DNA of 18,066 bases. It comes from an uncultured Lachnospiraceae bacterium. Lineage in GTDB: Bacteria > Bacillota > Clostridia > Lachnospirales > Lachnospiraceae. The translations under genes and the position numbers were made by a program. The stretch covers positions 1 to 18,066 of the forward strand of contig CAKRTZ010000045.1 in assembly GCA_934402515.1 (NCBI GenBank), read 5' to 3'. Position 1 is the first letter of the stretch. Each line of letters begins with the position of its first letter. The notes beneath the pieces were generated by a model, which searched no databases, was not told where the DNA came from, and saw only the letters and a program-made list of their open reading frames with translations. Shown one piece after another: positions 6,262-14,132 of the stretch.

Positions 6262-7938
6262 CTAGACTTCCATAATGATGGGCAGAATCATAGGACGGCG
6301 TTTTGTCTTTTTCCAGATATAGTCACTCAGGGAATCCTTAATGGTGCCTTTGAGTTTTCCCCAGTCGGTAATGCCGCGGTTCAGGCAGTTGTCTACTGCA
6401 TCGTTGACTACGACACGCATATTTTCCATCAGCTCATCAGATTCTTTTACATAGACGAAACCACGGGATACAATGTCCGGTCCGGACGCCAAAGCTCCGG
6501 TATACTGATCCAGTGCCATAACTACGATCATAATGCCGTCTTCTGCCAGATGCTGACGATCCCGTAATACCACATTTCCTACGTCGCCTACACCCAGTCC
6601 GTCTACAAGGATCACGCCGTTTTGTACCTGTCCGGTAACTTCTGCATGTTCTTCATCCAGTTCCAGTACATCACCGGACTGGATCATCAGGATGTTTTCC
6701 TTGGGAATTCCCAGCTGTTTCGCGATATTCGCCTGTGCCTTGCGGTGCTTAAACTCACCATGGATAGGAATGGCATATTTCGGCTGTACTAAAGTATAAA
6801 TGAGTTTGATTTCTTCCTGGCAGGCATGTCCGGACACATGGACATCCTGGAAAATGACATCTGCACCCTTCTGTAACAATTCATTGATGACATTGGTAAC
6901 CGCCTTCTCGTTGCCCGGAATCGGGTTGGAGGAGAAAATAACGGTATCCCCGGGGCCGATGGAAATTTTTTTGTGCATATCCCCTGCCATGCGGCTGAGG
7001 GCAGCCATGCTTTCCCCCTGGCTTCCGGTGGTGATGATAACGGTCTGCTCATCGGTGTAGTTTTTCAGCTGTTCAATATCAATCAGCGTATTTTCCGGAA
7101 TACTGATGCACCCCAGACTGGTGGCAGTCTCCACAATATTTACCATGCTGCGGCCTTCCACCACAACTTTTCGTCCGAATTTATAGGCAGTGTTAATAAT
7201 CTGCTGCACACGATCCACGTTGGACGCAAAGGTTGCAATGATCAGGCGGGTATTCTTATGCTCCTGGAACAGGGTATCAAAGGTTTTGCCCACGGTGCGC
7301 TCGGACTGGGTAAAGCCGGGACGCTCTGCATTGGTGGAGTCGCACATCAGCGCCAGAACACCTTTTCTTCCGATTTCCGCAAAGCGCTGTAAATCGATGG
7401 CATCGCCAAATACCGGGGTGTAGTCCACCTTGAAGTCGCCGGTGTGAATGACGGTTCCTGCAGGAGAATAGATCGCCAGTGCTGCCGCATCCACAATACT
7501 GTGATTGGTTTTAATGAATTCCACGCGGAACTGTCCCAGATTGATGGACTGGCCAAACTTCACCACTTTCCGCTTGGTGCCCCGCATGAGATTATGCTCT
7601 TTCAGTTTATTTTCAATGATTCCCATGGTCAGCCGTGTGGCATAAATGGGCATATTTAACTGCTTCAGGACATAAGGGATCGCTCCGATGTGATCTTCGT
7701 GTCCGTGGGTGATCATCAGACCCTTCACCTTGTCCATATTGTCCATCAGATAGGTGATATCCGGGATGCAAAGGTCAATTCCCAGCATATCATCATCGGG
7801 GAATGCCAGACCGCAGTCCACCACAATAATACTGTCCTCGTACTCGAAGGCAGTAATGTTCATACCGATTTGTTCCAGTCCGCCCAAGGGTATAATTTTA
7901 AGCCTTGAGGCAGCACTGGTCTCTGTTTTTTTCTTCAA
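6262..7938 (-). CDS. rnj: Ribonuclease J
   Basis: A 558-residue beta-CASP metallo-beta-lactamase nuclease with 5'-3' exonuclease and endonuclease activity in mRNA decay and rRNA maturation. The zinc-binding HGHEDH motif is at 78-83, followed by HTGDFKVD, MCDSTNAERPG, the beta-CASP region with GSQGE, and SGHA and PIHGEF towards the C-terminus. The length equals RNase J1/J2. The start is TTG at 7938: AGAGGTAA precedes it and no ATG lies nearby. It lies between DUF1292 and the YlbF-family gene with gaps of 35 and 27 nt, inside one operon. J1 versus J2 cannot be decided from the sequence; the full set of metal ligands seen suggests an active enzyme. Confidence 0.95.
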   Translation of the reverse strand: MKKKTETSAASRLKIIPLGGLEQIGMNITAFEYEDSIIVVDCGLAFPDDDMLGIDLCIPDITYLMDNMDKVKGLMITHGHEDHIGAIPYVLKQLNMPIYATRLTMGIIENKLKEHNLMRGTKRKVVKFGQSINLGQFRVEFIKTNHSIVDAAALAIYSPAGTVIHTGDFKVDYTPVFGDAIDLQRFAEIGRKGVLALMCDSTNAERPGFTQSERTVGKTFDTLFQEHKNTRLIIATFASNVDRVQQIINTAYKFGRKVVVEGRSMVNIVETATSLGCISIPENTLIDIEQLKNYTDEQTVIITTGSQGESMAALSRMAGDMHKKISIGPGDTVIFSSNPIPGNEKAVTNVINELLQKGADVIFQDVHVSGHACQEEIKLIYTLVQPKYAIPIHGEFKHRKAQANIAKQLGIPKENILMIQSGDVLELDEEHAEVTGQVQNGVILVDGLGVGDVGNVVLRDRQHLAEDGIMIVVMALDQYTGALASGPDIVSRGFVYVKESDELMENMRVVVNDAVDNCLNRGITDWGKLKGTIKDSLSDYIWKKTKRRPMILPIIMEV

Positions 7939-7973
7939 ATAAATTACCTCTCGTTTCCTTTCAAAAATATGTA

Positions 7974-8243
7974 TTAGTTCAGTTCTATATCATCTAACAG
8001 ATTCTCAAAAACAGCGGCAACTGCCTGCAGCTCGTCGTCCTCTGACACGATCTCATACAGTGCTTCTGCATCTTCCTCTGTTGAAAGATCTTTTAAAATC
8101 AGGGCTTCTCCGTCGCCCTCCTGGGTATCCGTTACCAGGATATAGGTAACGCCGCCTAATTTCGTCTGCTCCAGAACATAAAATTCCACCGGAGTTTCTT
8201 CCCCCTCCGGGATAAACGTAATCTTCTCTAACTGATTTGCCAA
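7974..8243 (-). CDS. DUF1292 family protein (YrzB-like)
   Basis: An acidic 89-residue cytoplasmic protein of the DUF1292 family with the typical beginning (ITFIPEGEETPVEFYVLEQT) and acidic end (SEDDELQAVAAVFENLLDDIELN). The function is unknown. It is almost always encoded next to ruvX and ireB in Firmicutes, as here. The start is TTG at 8243, preceded by AGGAGA; there is no alternative ATG. It begins 9 nt after the ruvX stop codon. Confidence 0.88.
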   Translation of the reverse strand: MANQLEKITFIPEGEETPVEFYVLEQTKLGGVTYILVTDTQEGDGEALILKDLSTEEDAEALYEIVSEDDELQAVAAVFENLLDDIELN

Positions 8244-8252
8244 AATAATCTC

Positions 8253-8699
8253 CTAATTCGTCTCTGTCTGTTTCACCTGATTGGCACGATAATCCAGATA
8301 TCCCTGCAAAATCAGGGAAGCTGCGATCTGATCCACATAGTCTTTGCGATGTTCCCTGCGAATGCCTGCCTCCATCATGGTGCGGTCCGCTGCCACGGTG
8401 GTAAGACGCTCGTCCCACATGGTAACCGGCAGGCCGGTACGCCGCTCCAGCTTCTCCTTGAATTCCAGGGAAAGCTCTGCACGGACTCCCAGTGTGTCGT
8501 TCATGTTTTTGGGTAACCCCAACACAATCTCGCCAACCTCGTATTCCCCGATCAATTCTTCGATCCGGGCCAGAGTCTGGCGCAGTTTATTTTCTTCTTT
8601 TCTCCGAATGATTTCCACGCCCTGTGCCGTGATAAACAGCGGATCGCTTACCGCCACTCCCACGGTTTTAGAGCCAAAATCCAAACCCATAATGCGCAT
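8253..8699 (-). CDS. ruvX: RuvX/YqgF family Holliday-junction resolvase-like nuclease
   Basis: A 148-residue RNase H-fold protein. Catalytic-type acidic motifs are visible: GLDFGSKTVGVAVSD (5-19, D7), GLPKNMN (61-67), WDERLTT (95-101) and DQIAAS (123-128). E. coli YqgF/RuvX acts in 16S rRNA 5'-end processing and is also described as a putative Holliday-junction resolvase. I chose ATG at 8699 (GGGAG 11 nt upstream) over a TTG at 8717 with no site before it. The gene begins 8 nt after the ireB stop codon. Confidence 0.92.
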   Translation of the reverse strand: MRIMGLDFGSKTVGVAVSDPLFITAQGVEIIRRKEENKLRQTLARIEELIGEYEVGEIVLGLPKNMNDTLGVRAELSLEFKEKLERRTGLPVTMWDERLTTVAADRTMMEAGIRREHRKDYVDQIAASLILQGYLDYRANQVKQTETN

Positions 8700-8707
8700 A
8701 GGGTCTA

Positions 8708-8971
8708 TTACTCCCAATTCTTTGTCTTGATGTACTCCGTAAGAAGTTCTTCCACCAGCTCGTCCCGTTCTACTTTCATGATGAGGCTGCGGGCATTCTT
8801 ATGACTGGTAATATAAGTGGGATCACCGGACATAATATAGCCGACGATCTGGTTAACCGGATTGTAGCCCTTCTCAGTCAGTGCTTCATATACGGTGGAA
8901 AGAACCACCTTTACGCCGGTCTCCGGTTCTGTCTGTACTCTGAAATATTGTGTGTTTCCTAAGTCCTGCAT
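8708..8971 (-). CDS. ireB: IreB family regulatory phosphoprotein (DUF965)
   Basis: An 87-residue protein matching the IreB/YrzL family over its whole length (DLGNTQYFRVQ, then the highly conserved ALTEKGYNPVNQIVGYIMSGDPTYITSHKNARSLI, 30-64). In Enterococcus faecalis IreB is phosphorylated on N-terminal threonines by the kinase IreK and lowers cephalosporin resistance. T7 here is in the matching N-terminal segment. It is the first gene of the long operon that continues to the U32 gene. The start ATG at 8971 is preceded by TAAGGGCG, a modest site. Confidence 0.93.
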   Translation of the reverse strand: MQDLGNTQYFRVQTEPETGVKVVLSTVYEALTEKGYNPVNQIVGYIMSGDPTYITSHKNARSLIMKVERDELVEELLTEYIKTKNWE

Positions 8972-8991
8972 CTTGTCACGCCCTTACAAAT

Positions 8992-9019
8992 ATTGTAACT
9001 ATAATCTTCTTTAGTGTAA
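8992..9019 (-). promoter_or_regulatory. Candidate promoter of ireB operon
   Basis: TTACAC (9019-9014) and TACAAT (8997-8992) with 16 bp between them lie in the 66-bp gap after mtaB. The expected start near 8985 leaves a short leader of about 14 nt. The -35 box is only a moderate match and read-through from mtaB is possible because no terminator separates the genes. Confidence 0.5.
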
Positions 9020-9037
9020 CCCATCTTTTCGCAAAAT

Positions 9038-10417
9038 TCAATGGGCGATTATGATTTCGTTGGTGAGGAATCCTTCCGGCACTCCACGCCAGATCTGATT
9101 GCTTCGGTCTATACCGTCTGCAGGCACGGCCACCTTCACATACTCCTTCGTGTGGCCGATCTGGTAACGCTGTCCGTCGATTTCCTTTTCTTCCTCCAGA
9201 AGCACCTCCACCTCTTTTCCCAGGTAAAAGCTGCGGAAATCCTTGGACTGTCTTGTTTCCATCTCCAGCAGCACCTCGCTGCGGGCCGCTTTCTCATGCT
9301 CTGTCAGCTGCCCCGGCATATCTGCCGCTTTCGTCCCCTTTCTCCGGGAATATTTGAAAATATGCATCTCAAAGAGGCGGATCTGTTCCAGAAAATTGCG
9401 GGTAATCTCAAATTCTTCCGCCGTTTCTCCCGGAAATCCCACGATTACATCCGTAGTGATGGCGGGATGCTCAAATTTGTGTCGAAGCAGTTCTACCTTT
9501 TCCAAGTATTCCCCTGCAGAATAGTGTCTATTCATCCGCTGCAGTACGGAATCACATCCGCTTTGCAGGGACAGATGGAAATGAGGGCAGATTTTCTCCA
9601 TGGAAACCAGGGCATCTGCAAACTCTTCCGTGATAATTCTTGGTTCCAGAGATCCCAGGCGGATTCGCTCCACACCAGGGATTTCATGGATTGCCTGCAA
9701 AAGTTCCAGCAAATGTGAAGTGTTCCATTCTTTTGCAGCAAACTCGTAGGAGACCCCATCAAAATCCAGGCCGTAAGAACTCAGATGAATCCCGGTAACC
9801 ACAATTTCCCGGTACCCCTTATCTGCCAGTGCCCGCACTTCTTTGCAGACATCCTCCACGCTTCGGCTTCGCACTCTTCCTCTGGCAAAGGGGATAATGC
9901 AGTATGTACAGAACTGGTTGCACCCGTCCTGCACCTTAATATAAGCCCGGGTATGCTCCGCTGTCTGGGTAAGCTGCATGACCTCATAGACATCGGTATG
10001 ATTAATGTCCAGAATGTTCATGTCTGCCTGATGCCCTTCCGGCTGGTCTTTTTCCTGGTGTTCTGCCTCATGGCGGCGCAGATAATCCTCCAAAATTTCC
10101 GGCAGCTGGGTTTTTCGGTTATTACCCACAGCGATGTCCACCGCCAGGTCCTTTTCCACAGTTTCACTGTCAGTCTGCACATAGCAGCCCACCGCCACCA
10201 CAATGGAATCCGGATTCAATTTCTTTACCCGGTGAAGCATCTGACGGCTTTTCCGATCCGCTATATTTGTCACCGTGCAGGTGTTGATAATATAAATGTC
10301 TGCTTTCGTATCAAATGGTACAACCTGATAGCCTTTTTCTTGTAACATTTGTTGCATAACTTCTATTTCATAGGCATTAACTTTGCACCCTAAATTATGG
10401 AATGCTACACTTTTCAT
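9038..10417 (-). CDS. mtaB: tRNA (N6-L-threonylcarbamoyladenosine-37) methylthiotransferase MtaB
   Basis: A 459-residue radical-SAM methylthiotransferase that adds methylthio to t6A37 of ANN-decoding tRNAs. The N-terminal UPF0004 cysteines are C11 (GCKVN), C47 (NTCTVT) and C78 (VGCY); the radical-SAM cluster is C166-x3-C170-x2-C173 (DGCNQFCTYCIIPFARG). A TRAM-like tail follows from about residue 395. The GCKVN/NTCTVT pattern is that of MtaB (YqeV) rather than MiaB or RimO. The start at 10417 is preceded by GGTGA; an ATG 12 nt upstream has no site. It is divergent from the HPr-like gene (96 bp between start codons) and lies 66 nt before ireB. No clear promoter of its own was found. Confidence 0.95.
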   Translation of the reverse strand: MKSVAFHNLGCKVNAYEIEVMQQMLQEKGYQVVPFDTKADIYIINTCTVTNIADRKSRQMLHRVKKLNPDSIVVAVGCYVQTDSETVEKDLAVDIAVGNNRKTQLPEILEDYLRRHEAEHQEKDQPEGHQADMNILDINHTDVYEVMQLTQTAEHTRAYIKVQDGCNQFCTYCIIPFARGRVRSRSVEDVCKEVRALADKGYREIVVTGIHLSSYGLDFDGVSYEFAAKEWNTSHLLELLQAIHEIPGVERIRLGSLEPRIITEEFADALVSMEKICPHFHLSLQSGCDSVLQRMNRHYSAGEYLEKVELLRHKFEHPAITTDVIVGFPGETAEEFEITRNFLEQIRLFEMHIFKYSRRKGTKAADMPGQLTEHEKAARSEVLLEMETRQSKDFRSFYLGKEVEVLLEEEKEIDGQRYQIGHTKEYVKVAVPADGIDRSNQIWRGVPEGFLTNEIIIAH

Positions 10418-10450
10418 ACAATTCACCATTTTTTTTGTGTTGTTTTATCA

Positions 10451-10479
10451 TTGACTTTTATTTCCCGAACCCTTACTAT
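10451..10479 (+). promoter_or_regulatory. Promoter of HPr-like gene
   Basis: TTGACT (10451-10456) and TACTAT (10474-10479) are separated by exactly 17 bp, with an expected start near 10486 and a leader of about 28 nt to the ATG at 10514. Confidence 0.8.
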
Positions 10480-10513
10480 AGATGCAGAAGGTATCAAAAA
10501 GGAGGTAATTTCA

Positions 10514-10744
10514 ATGAAAACTGTACAGATCTCTTTAAATTCTATCGACAAGGTAAAATCTTTCGTAAATGATATCACCAAATTCGATTACGATTTCGAT
10601 TTAGTTTCCGGTAGATATGTCATTGACGCTAAGTCTATCATGGGAATCTTCAGCTTAGACCTGTCCAAACCCATCGACTTAAACGTACATGCTGAGGGAA
10701 ACGTTGACGAAGTTCTGGCTGTATTAAAGCCTTACATGATCTAA
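10514..10744 (+). CDS. HPr-like protein lacking the active-site histidine
   Basis: A 76-residue protein and the only plus-strand gene in the core of the window. It has its own promoter, a strong GGAGGTAATTTCA-ATG start and a strong terminator. The C-terminal two-thirds align with HPr: AKSIMGIFSLDLS (39-51) matches the HPr segment with regulatory Ser46 (here S41), and the following PIDLNVHAEGNVDEVLAVL resembles the last strand and helix. The HPr active site H15-A-R-P is missing; the matching region reads NSIDKVKSF (9-17). It therefore cannot relay phosphate like HPr in the phosphotransferase system, although Ser phosphorylation by HPr kinase is conceivable. Function unknown; a regulatory or structural relative is inferred. 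Confidence 0.85.
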   Translation: MKTVQISLNSIDKVKSFVNDITKFDYDFDLVSGRYVIDAKSIMGIFSLDLSKPIDLNVHAEGNVDEVLAVLKPYMI

Positions 10745-10763
10745 GATTCGTCATCGTGTACAT

Positions 10764-10779
10764 GACCGCCGAGGCGGTC
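10764..10779 (+). other. Small GC-rich hairpin after HPr-like gene
   Basis: GACCGC-CGAG-GCGGTC forms a 6-bp stem with a 4-nt loop, 20 nt after the stop codon and before the main terminator. No T tract follows. It may stabilise the mRNA 3' end. Confidence 0.4.
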
Positions 10780-10800
10780 CTCTTCAAAAAGAAAATTTTG

Positions 10801-10830
10801 CCGAGCAGGTATTACCTGCTCGGTTTTTTT
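10801..10830 (+). terminator. Intrinsic terminator of HPr-like gene
   Basis: CCGAGCAGGT and ACCTGCTCGG form a 10-bp stem followed by seven Ts on the plus strand. On the minus strand the stem is followed by CAAAATTTTCTTTTTG, so it may also slow transcripts leaving thiI. Confidence 0.9.
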
Positions 10831-10849
10831 ATTCCGCTAAAAGCAAAAA

Positions 10850-12037
10850 TTAAGACTCTGATTTAACAATAATCAGTTCGTCATGATCCAGGGCGATCTG
10901 CATCAGTTCATCCAGCTTTTCCTTGGCTGCTGCTTCATGACGGCGGATGACTTCCAGATTGGGTTTGGTCACAGGATGCTTTGCCACGAAAATGGTACAG
11001 CAATCCTCGAAGGGCAGAATGGAGGTTTCATAAGTGTCAATCTTTTTGGAAATTGCCACAATGTCCTCTTTATCAAAGGCAATGAGGGGACGGTAAACCG
11101 GCAGGTCACACACATCGTTGGTGCAGTTTAAACTCTGCATGGTCTGGGAGGCCACCTGACCGATGCTCTCACCGGTTACTAAGCCTAAGCAGTCGGTTTC
11201 CTTGGCTATATGCTCTGCAATCCGCATCATGTAACGACGCATAATGATGGTCAGTTCTTCATGGGGGCAATTCTCATAGATATGCATCTGCACATCCGTG
11301 AAGTTGATCACATGGAGATAAATGGGGCCGGTGTATTTTGCCACCTTCTTTGCCAGATCAATGACTTTCTGTTTTGCACGCTCACTGGTATAGGGCGGTG
11401 CATGGAAATAAACCGCATCCACTTTGACGCCACGTTTGGCAATCATATAGGCAGCTACCGGGGAATCAATACCGCCGGAGAGCAGCACCATGGCTTTTCC
11501 TGCGGTTCCCACAGGCATGCCGCCGGGGCCGGGAATAATTTCGGAATACAGGTAAATCTTCTCCCGGATTTCCACGGTAAGAGTTACCTGTGGTTTGTGT
11601 ACATCCACTTTCAGTTCCGGGAAATGGTCGAGAAGTACCTCTCCCAAATCCTCGTTCAATTCCATGGAATTCTTAGGGTAATTTTTGCGGGAGCGGCGGG
11701 CTGCCACCTTGAAGGTGATATGTTTGTCGGGATAAACGGTATCCATATAGTGAACCACTTCCTCAGCAAGTTTTTCAAAGCCTTCATCCTCTAAGCGTAC
11801 CACCGGGCAGATGCCGGTAATGCCAAAAACTGCCTGTAAATTCTCAATCACTTCGTCGTAGTCAAAATCCGACAGGGCATCCACAAAAACACGTCCGGGT
11901 GTGCGGGAAAGTTTGAATTCCCCATCACAGCGTTTCAGTGCGTATTTAATCTGCTGGCACAGTGCCTCCTCGAAGAGATAGCGGTTTTTTCCCTTGACGC
12001 CAATCTCTCCGTACTTTATCAAAAAAGATGTGAACAT
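10850..12037 (-). CDS. thiI: tRNA 4-thiouridine synthase ThiI
   Basis: A 395-residue ThiI with an N-terminal ferredoxin-like and THUMP region (about 1-165) for tRNA binding and a PP-loop adenylation site LLSGGIDSPVAA (185-196). It makes 4-thiouridine at tRNA position 8 and can supply sulfur for thiazole. LVTGESIGQVASQT (287-300) and FEDCCTIF (343-350, with a candidate sulfur-accepting cysteine) are conserved. There is no C-terminal rhodanese domain, as in B. subtilis ThiI, so sulfur should come directly from a cysteine desulfurase: the gene 24 nt upstream encodes one. The start ATG at 12037 has GGAG about 10 nt before it. Confidence 0.95.
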   Translation of the reverse strand: MFTSFLIKYGEIGVKGKNRYLFEEALCQQIKYALKRCDGEFKLSRTPGRVFVDALSDFDYDEVIENLQAVFGITGICPVVRLEDEGFEKLAEEVVHYMDTVYPDKHITFKVAARRSRKNYPKNSMELNEDLGEVLLDHFPELKVDVHKPQVTLTVEIREKIYLYSEIIPGPGGMPVGTAGKAMVLLSGGIDSPVAAYMIAKRGVKVDAVYFHAPPYTSERAKQKVIDLAKKVAKYTGPIYLHVINFTDVQMHIYENCPHEELTIIMRRYMMRIAEHIAKETDCLGLVTGESIGQVASQTMQSLNCTNDVCDLPVYRPLIAFDKEDIVAISKKIDTYETSILPFEDCCTIFVAKHPVTKPNLEVIRRHEAAAKEKLDELMQIALDHDELIIVKSES

Positions 12038-12061
12038 TGTATTTTATCTCCATTCTATTGG

Positions 12062-13219
12062 TTAATAGTGTCTCGCTTTTCTCTGCTCAGGTACTATACT
12101 ATACAACGCATCCAGACATGTGTCAATTTCCTGCCGGGTGGTGAATACGGAAAAACTGAAACGCAGTGTCTCCACTGCCTGTTCTTTGTCCAGTCCGATT
12201 GCCAGAAGCGTGGCTGAGGGCTGAGGCTTATGGGTGGAGCAGGCACTTCCCGCAGATACACAGATATGGTATTTTGCACTCAGTTCGTTTAACAGCACCT
12301 GTGCCCGCACGCCGGGAATGGTGACGCTGACGATATGGGGCGCTCCCTCTCTCCCCGGTGCGCCGTTGACAAAAGCACCGTCAATTTTTTCCACCTGCTC
12401 AATGAAATACTGGCGCAGGTCGTAGAGGTAATCGGTTTCTGCCTCCAGCTGCTCATAGAGCATCTGTGCCGCCTTTGCCATACCCGCATAGCCGGGAACA
12501 TTTTCTGTGCCGGAGCGCATGCCCTCCTGCTGGCCACCACCGTACATGATGGGTTTGATTTTTACCTTTTCTCCGATATACAAAAAACCTACGCCTTTGG
12601 GCCCGTGGATCTTGTGGGCACTGACAGACATCAGGTCAATTTTCATTTTTCTGGGATAAATTCTGGCTTTTCCAAAGCCCTGCACCGCGTCCACATGGAA
12701 CAGGGTGTTGGGATTGCACCGTTTAATTAACGCCCCTGCCTGGGCAATGGGCTGCAGGGTTCCGATTTCGTTGTTGGTGTGCATGATGGACACCAGAATG
12801 GTATCCGGGCGGATTGCCTGTTCCAGCTGTTCCAAGCTGATACGGCCTTTCTCGTCCACATCCAGGTAAGTCACTTCAAAATCCTGGCTTTCCATATATT
12901 TCATGGTCTGCAAAATGGCGGGATGCTCCACTCTCGTGGTAATCATGTGGCGCCCTGCCCGGTGATTTGCCATAGCCACACCCATAATGGCGATATTGTC
13001 CGATTCTGTTCCCCCAGAGGTAAACAAAATTTCCTTTTCATTTACTTTCAGGATTTTTGCCAGTGTTTCTTTGGCGTCACGCACATAGCTTTCTGCCTCC
13101 ACGCCCTTATGATGCATGCTGGAAGGATTTCCGTAATCCTCGCACAAAATCTGATGTATCAGGTCTGCCACTTCCGGAAAGCATCTCGTGGTGGCGGAAT
13201 TGTCCAGATAGATTTCCAT
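12062..13219 (-). CDS. Cysteine desulfurase, NifS/IscS-like (ThiI partner)
   Basis: A 385-residue fold-type I PLP enzyme that takes sulfur from cysteine. It shows YLDNSATT at the N-terminus (4-11), H99 in VEHPA, the PLP lysine K203 in SVSAHKIHGPKG, and the persulfide cysteine C327 in AGSACSTHKPQPS on the flexible loop. The gene is directly followed by thiI (24 nt), the arrangement of B. subtilis nifZ-thiI, where the desulfurase serves ThiI. The start ATG at 13219 has AAGGAG upstream. It may also feed iron-sulfur cluster assembly; no scaffold gene is present in the window. Confidence 0.94.
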   Translation of the reverse strand: MEIYLDNSATTRCFPEVADLIHQILCEDYGNPSSMHHKGVEAESYVRDAKETLAKILKVNEKEILFTSGGTESDNIAIMGVAMANHRAGRHMITTRVEHPAILQTMKYMESQDFEVTYLDVDEKGRISLEQLEQAIRPDTILVSIMHTNNEIGTLQPIAQAGALIKRCNPNTLFHVDAVQGFGKARIYPRKMKIDLMSVSAHKIHGPKGVGFLYIGEKVKIKPIMYGGGQQEGMRSGTENVPGYAGMAKAAQMLYEQLEAETDYLYDLRQYFIEQVEKIDGAFVNGAPGREGAPHIVSVTIPGVRAQVLLNELSAKYHICVSAGSACSTHKPQPSATLLAIGLDKEQAVETLRFSFSVFTTRQEIDTCLDALYSIVPEQRKARHY

Positions 13220-13249
13220 GTCCGTTCTCCTTTTCCCGAATCATTTTTA

Positions 13250-13281
13250 CCCGGCAAAACAGCAAGTGCTTTACTGCCGGG
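13250..13281 (-). other. Hairpin in the rsmE-nifS gap
   Basis: CCCGGCA pairs with TGCCGGG around an 18-nt loop that contains a smaller GCA/TGC pairing. It lies 31 bp upstream of the desulfurase start codon. TAAAAAT rather than a T run follows on the minus strand, so it is not a typical terminator; it could be an mRNA processing or regulatory element. Confidence 0.45.
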
Positions 13282-13337
13282 CAGATCGTATTTCTTCTCA
13301 ATCTATGGATAGTATATGCAGAAATTCTCCGCAGGTG

Positions 13338-14081
13338 TCAGTCCTCCAGCTGATACATCAGCCAGGAAAGCACGGTAAGTCCCGCAGTCTCTGTCCGCAG
13401 AATCCGCTTGCCTAAAGTGATGGGACGGATATCATTTTCCAGCGCCAGATTGATTTCTTCCTGCTCGAAACCACCCTCCGGCCCGATAAACACAGCAATA
13501 TCCATTCCCGGTCTAGCACTCTCCATCAGTTCCCTGGTAAGCGCCATTCCATCCTCCGCCATCTCGTAGGGGATCAGCCGTAAATCCATGGAGGATGCCC
13601 GTTTCACTGCCTCTGCGAAAGGAACCGGCATGGTAACCTGTGGGATAATGCCTCGTTTACTCTGTTTTGCCGCTGCCTCTGCAATGCCCTGCCAACGCTC
13701 CGTTTTGGATCTGGCTTTCTTTTCGTCCAGTTTCACCACGGCACGTTTCGTGGCCACCGGAATGATTTCAAACACGCCCAACTCCACACATTTCTGGACA
13801 ATCAGTTCCATTTTATCCGCTTTGGGCAATCCCTGGAACAGATAAATATGAGAAGGCAGTTCCACACCGTCCTCTTTGATAAAGCGGAGAGTACAGCGCA
13901 CCTCTCCATCCAAAAATTCCTCGATGCCACAGCGGTATTCCTTGCCATCTATACCGTTGCTCACTGCAATTTCCTCGCCGGGTTTCATCCGCAGCACATG
14001 CTGTATATGGTTTACATCGCTTCCCGTGATTCGGATGTCCGTGCCATGAATCTGGGAAGGGTCTACAAAAAATCGATACAT
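13338..14081 (-). CDS. rsmE: 16S rRNA (uracil-1498-N3)-methyltransferase RsmE
   Basis: A 247-residue SPOUT-class methyltransferase. The N-terminal PUA-like domain runs to about residue 70 and the SAM-binding knot is marked by FIGPEGGFEQEE (198-209) and LGKRILRTETA (223-233). It methylates U1498 in the 16S rRNA decoding region. It lies 51 nt after the VanZ-like gene and 118 nt before the desulfurase. The start is ATG at 14081; the nearest purine-rich site, AAAGG, is about 13 nt away, so initiation may be weak. Confidence 0.95.
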   Translation of the reverse strand: MYRFFVDPSQIHGTDIRITGSDVNHIQHVLRMKPGEEIAVSNGIDGKEYRCGIEEFLDGEVRCTLRFIKEDGVELPSHIYLFQGLPKADKMELIVQKCVELGVFEIIPVATKRAVVKLDEKKARSKTERWQGIAEAAAKQSKRGIIPQVTMPVPFAEAVKRASSMDLRLIPYEMAEDGMALTRELMESARPGMDIAVFIGPEGGFEQEEINLALENDIRPITLGKRILRTETAGLTVLSWLMYQLED

Positions 14082-14132
14082 AGTATTGTCGATACCTTTC
14101 CACTACTTGTGACTCCTGCAAAATGCAGCCAC

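Noticed and set aside
8053..8418. 121-codon frame across DUF1292 and ruvX
   Set aside because: It is a shadow in another frame of two genes that both carry conserved motifs.
14116..14128. Hairpin CTGCA-AAA-TGCAG in the vanZ-rsmE gap
   Set aside because: Only 5 bp with a 3-nt loop and no T tract; not distinguishable from chance.
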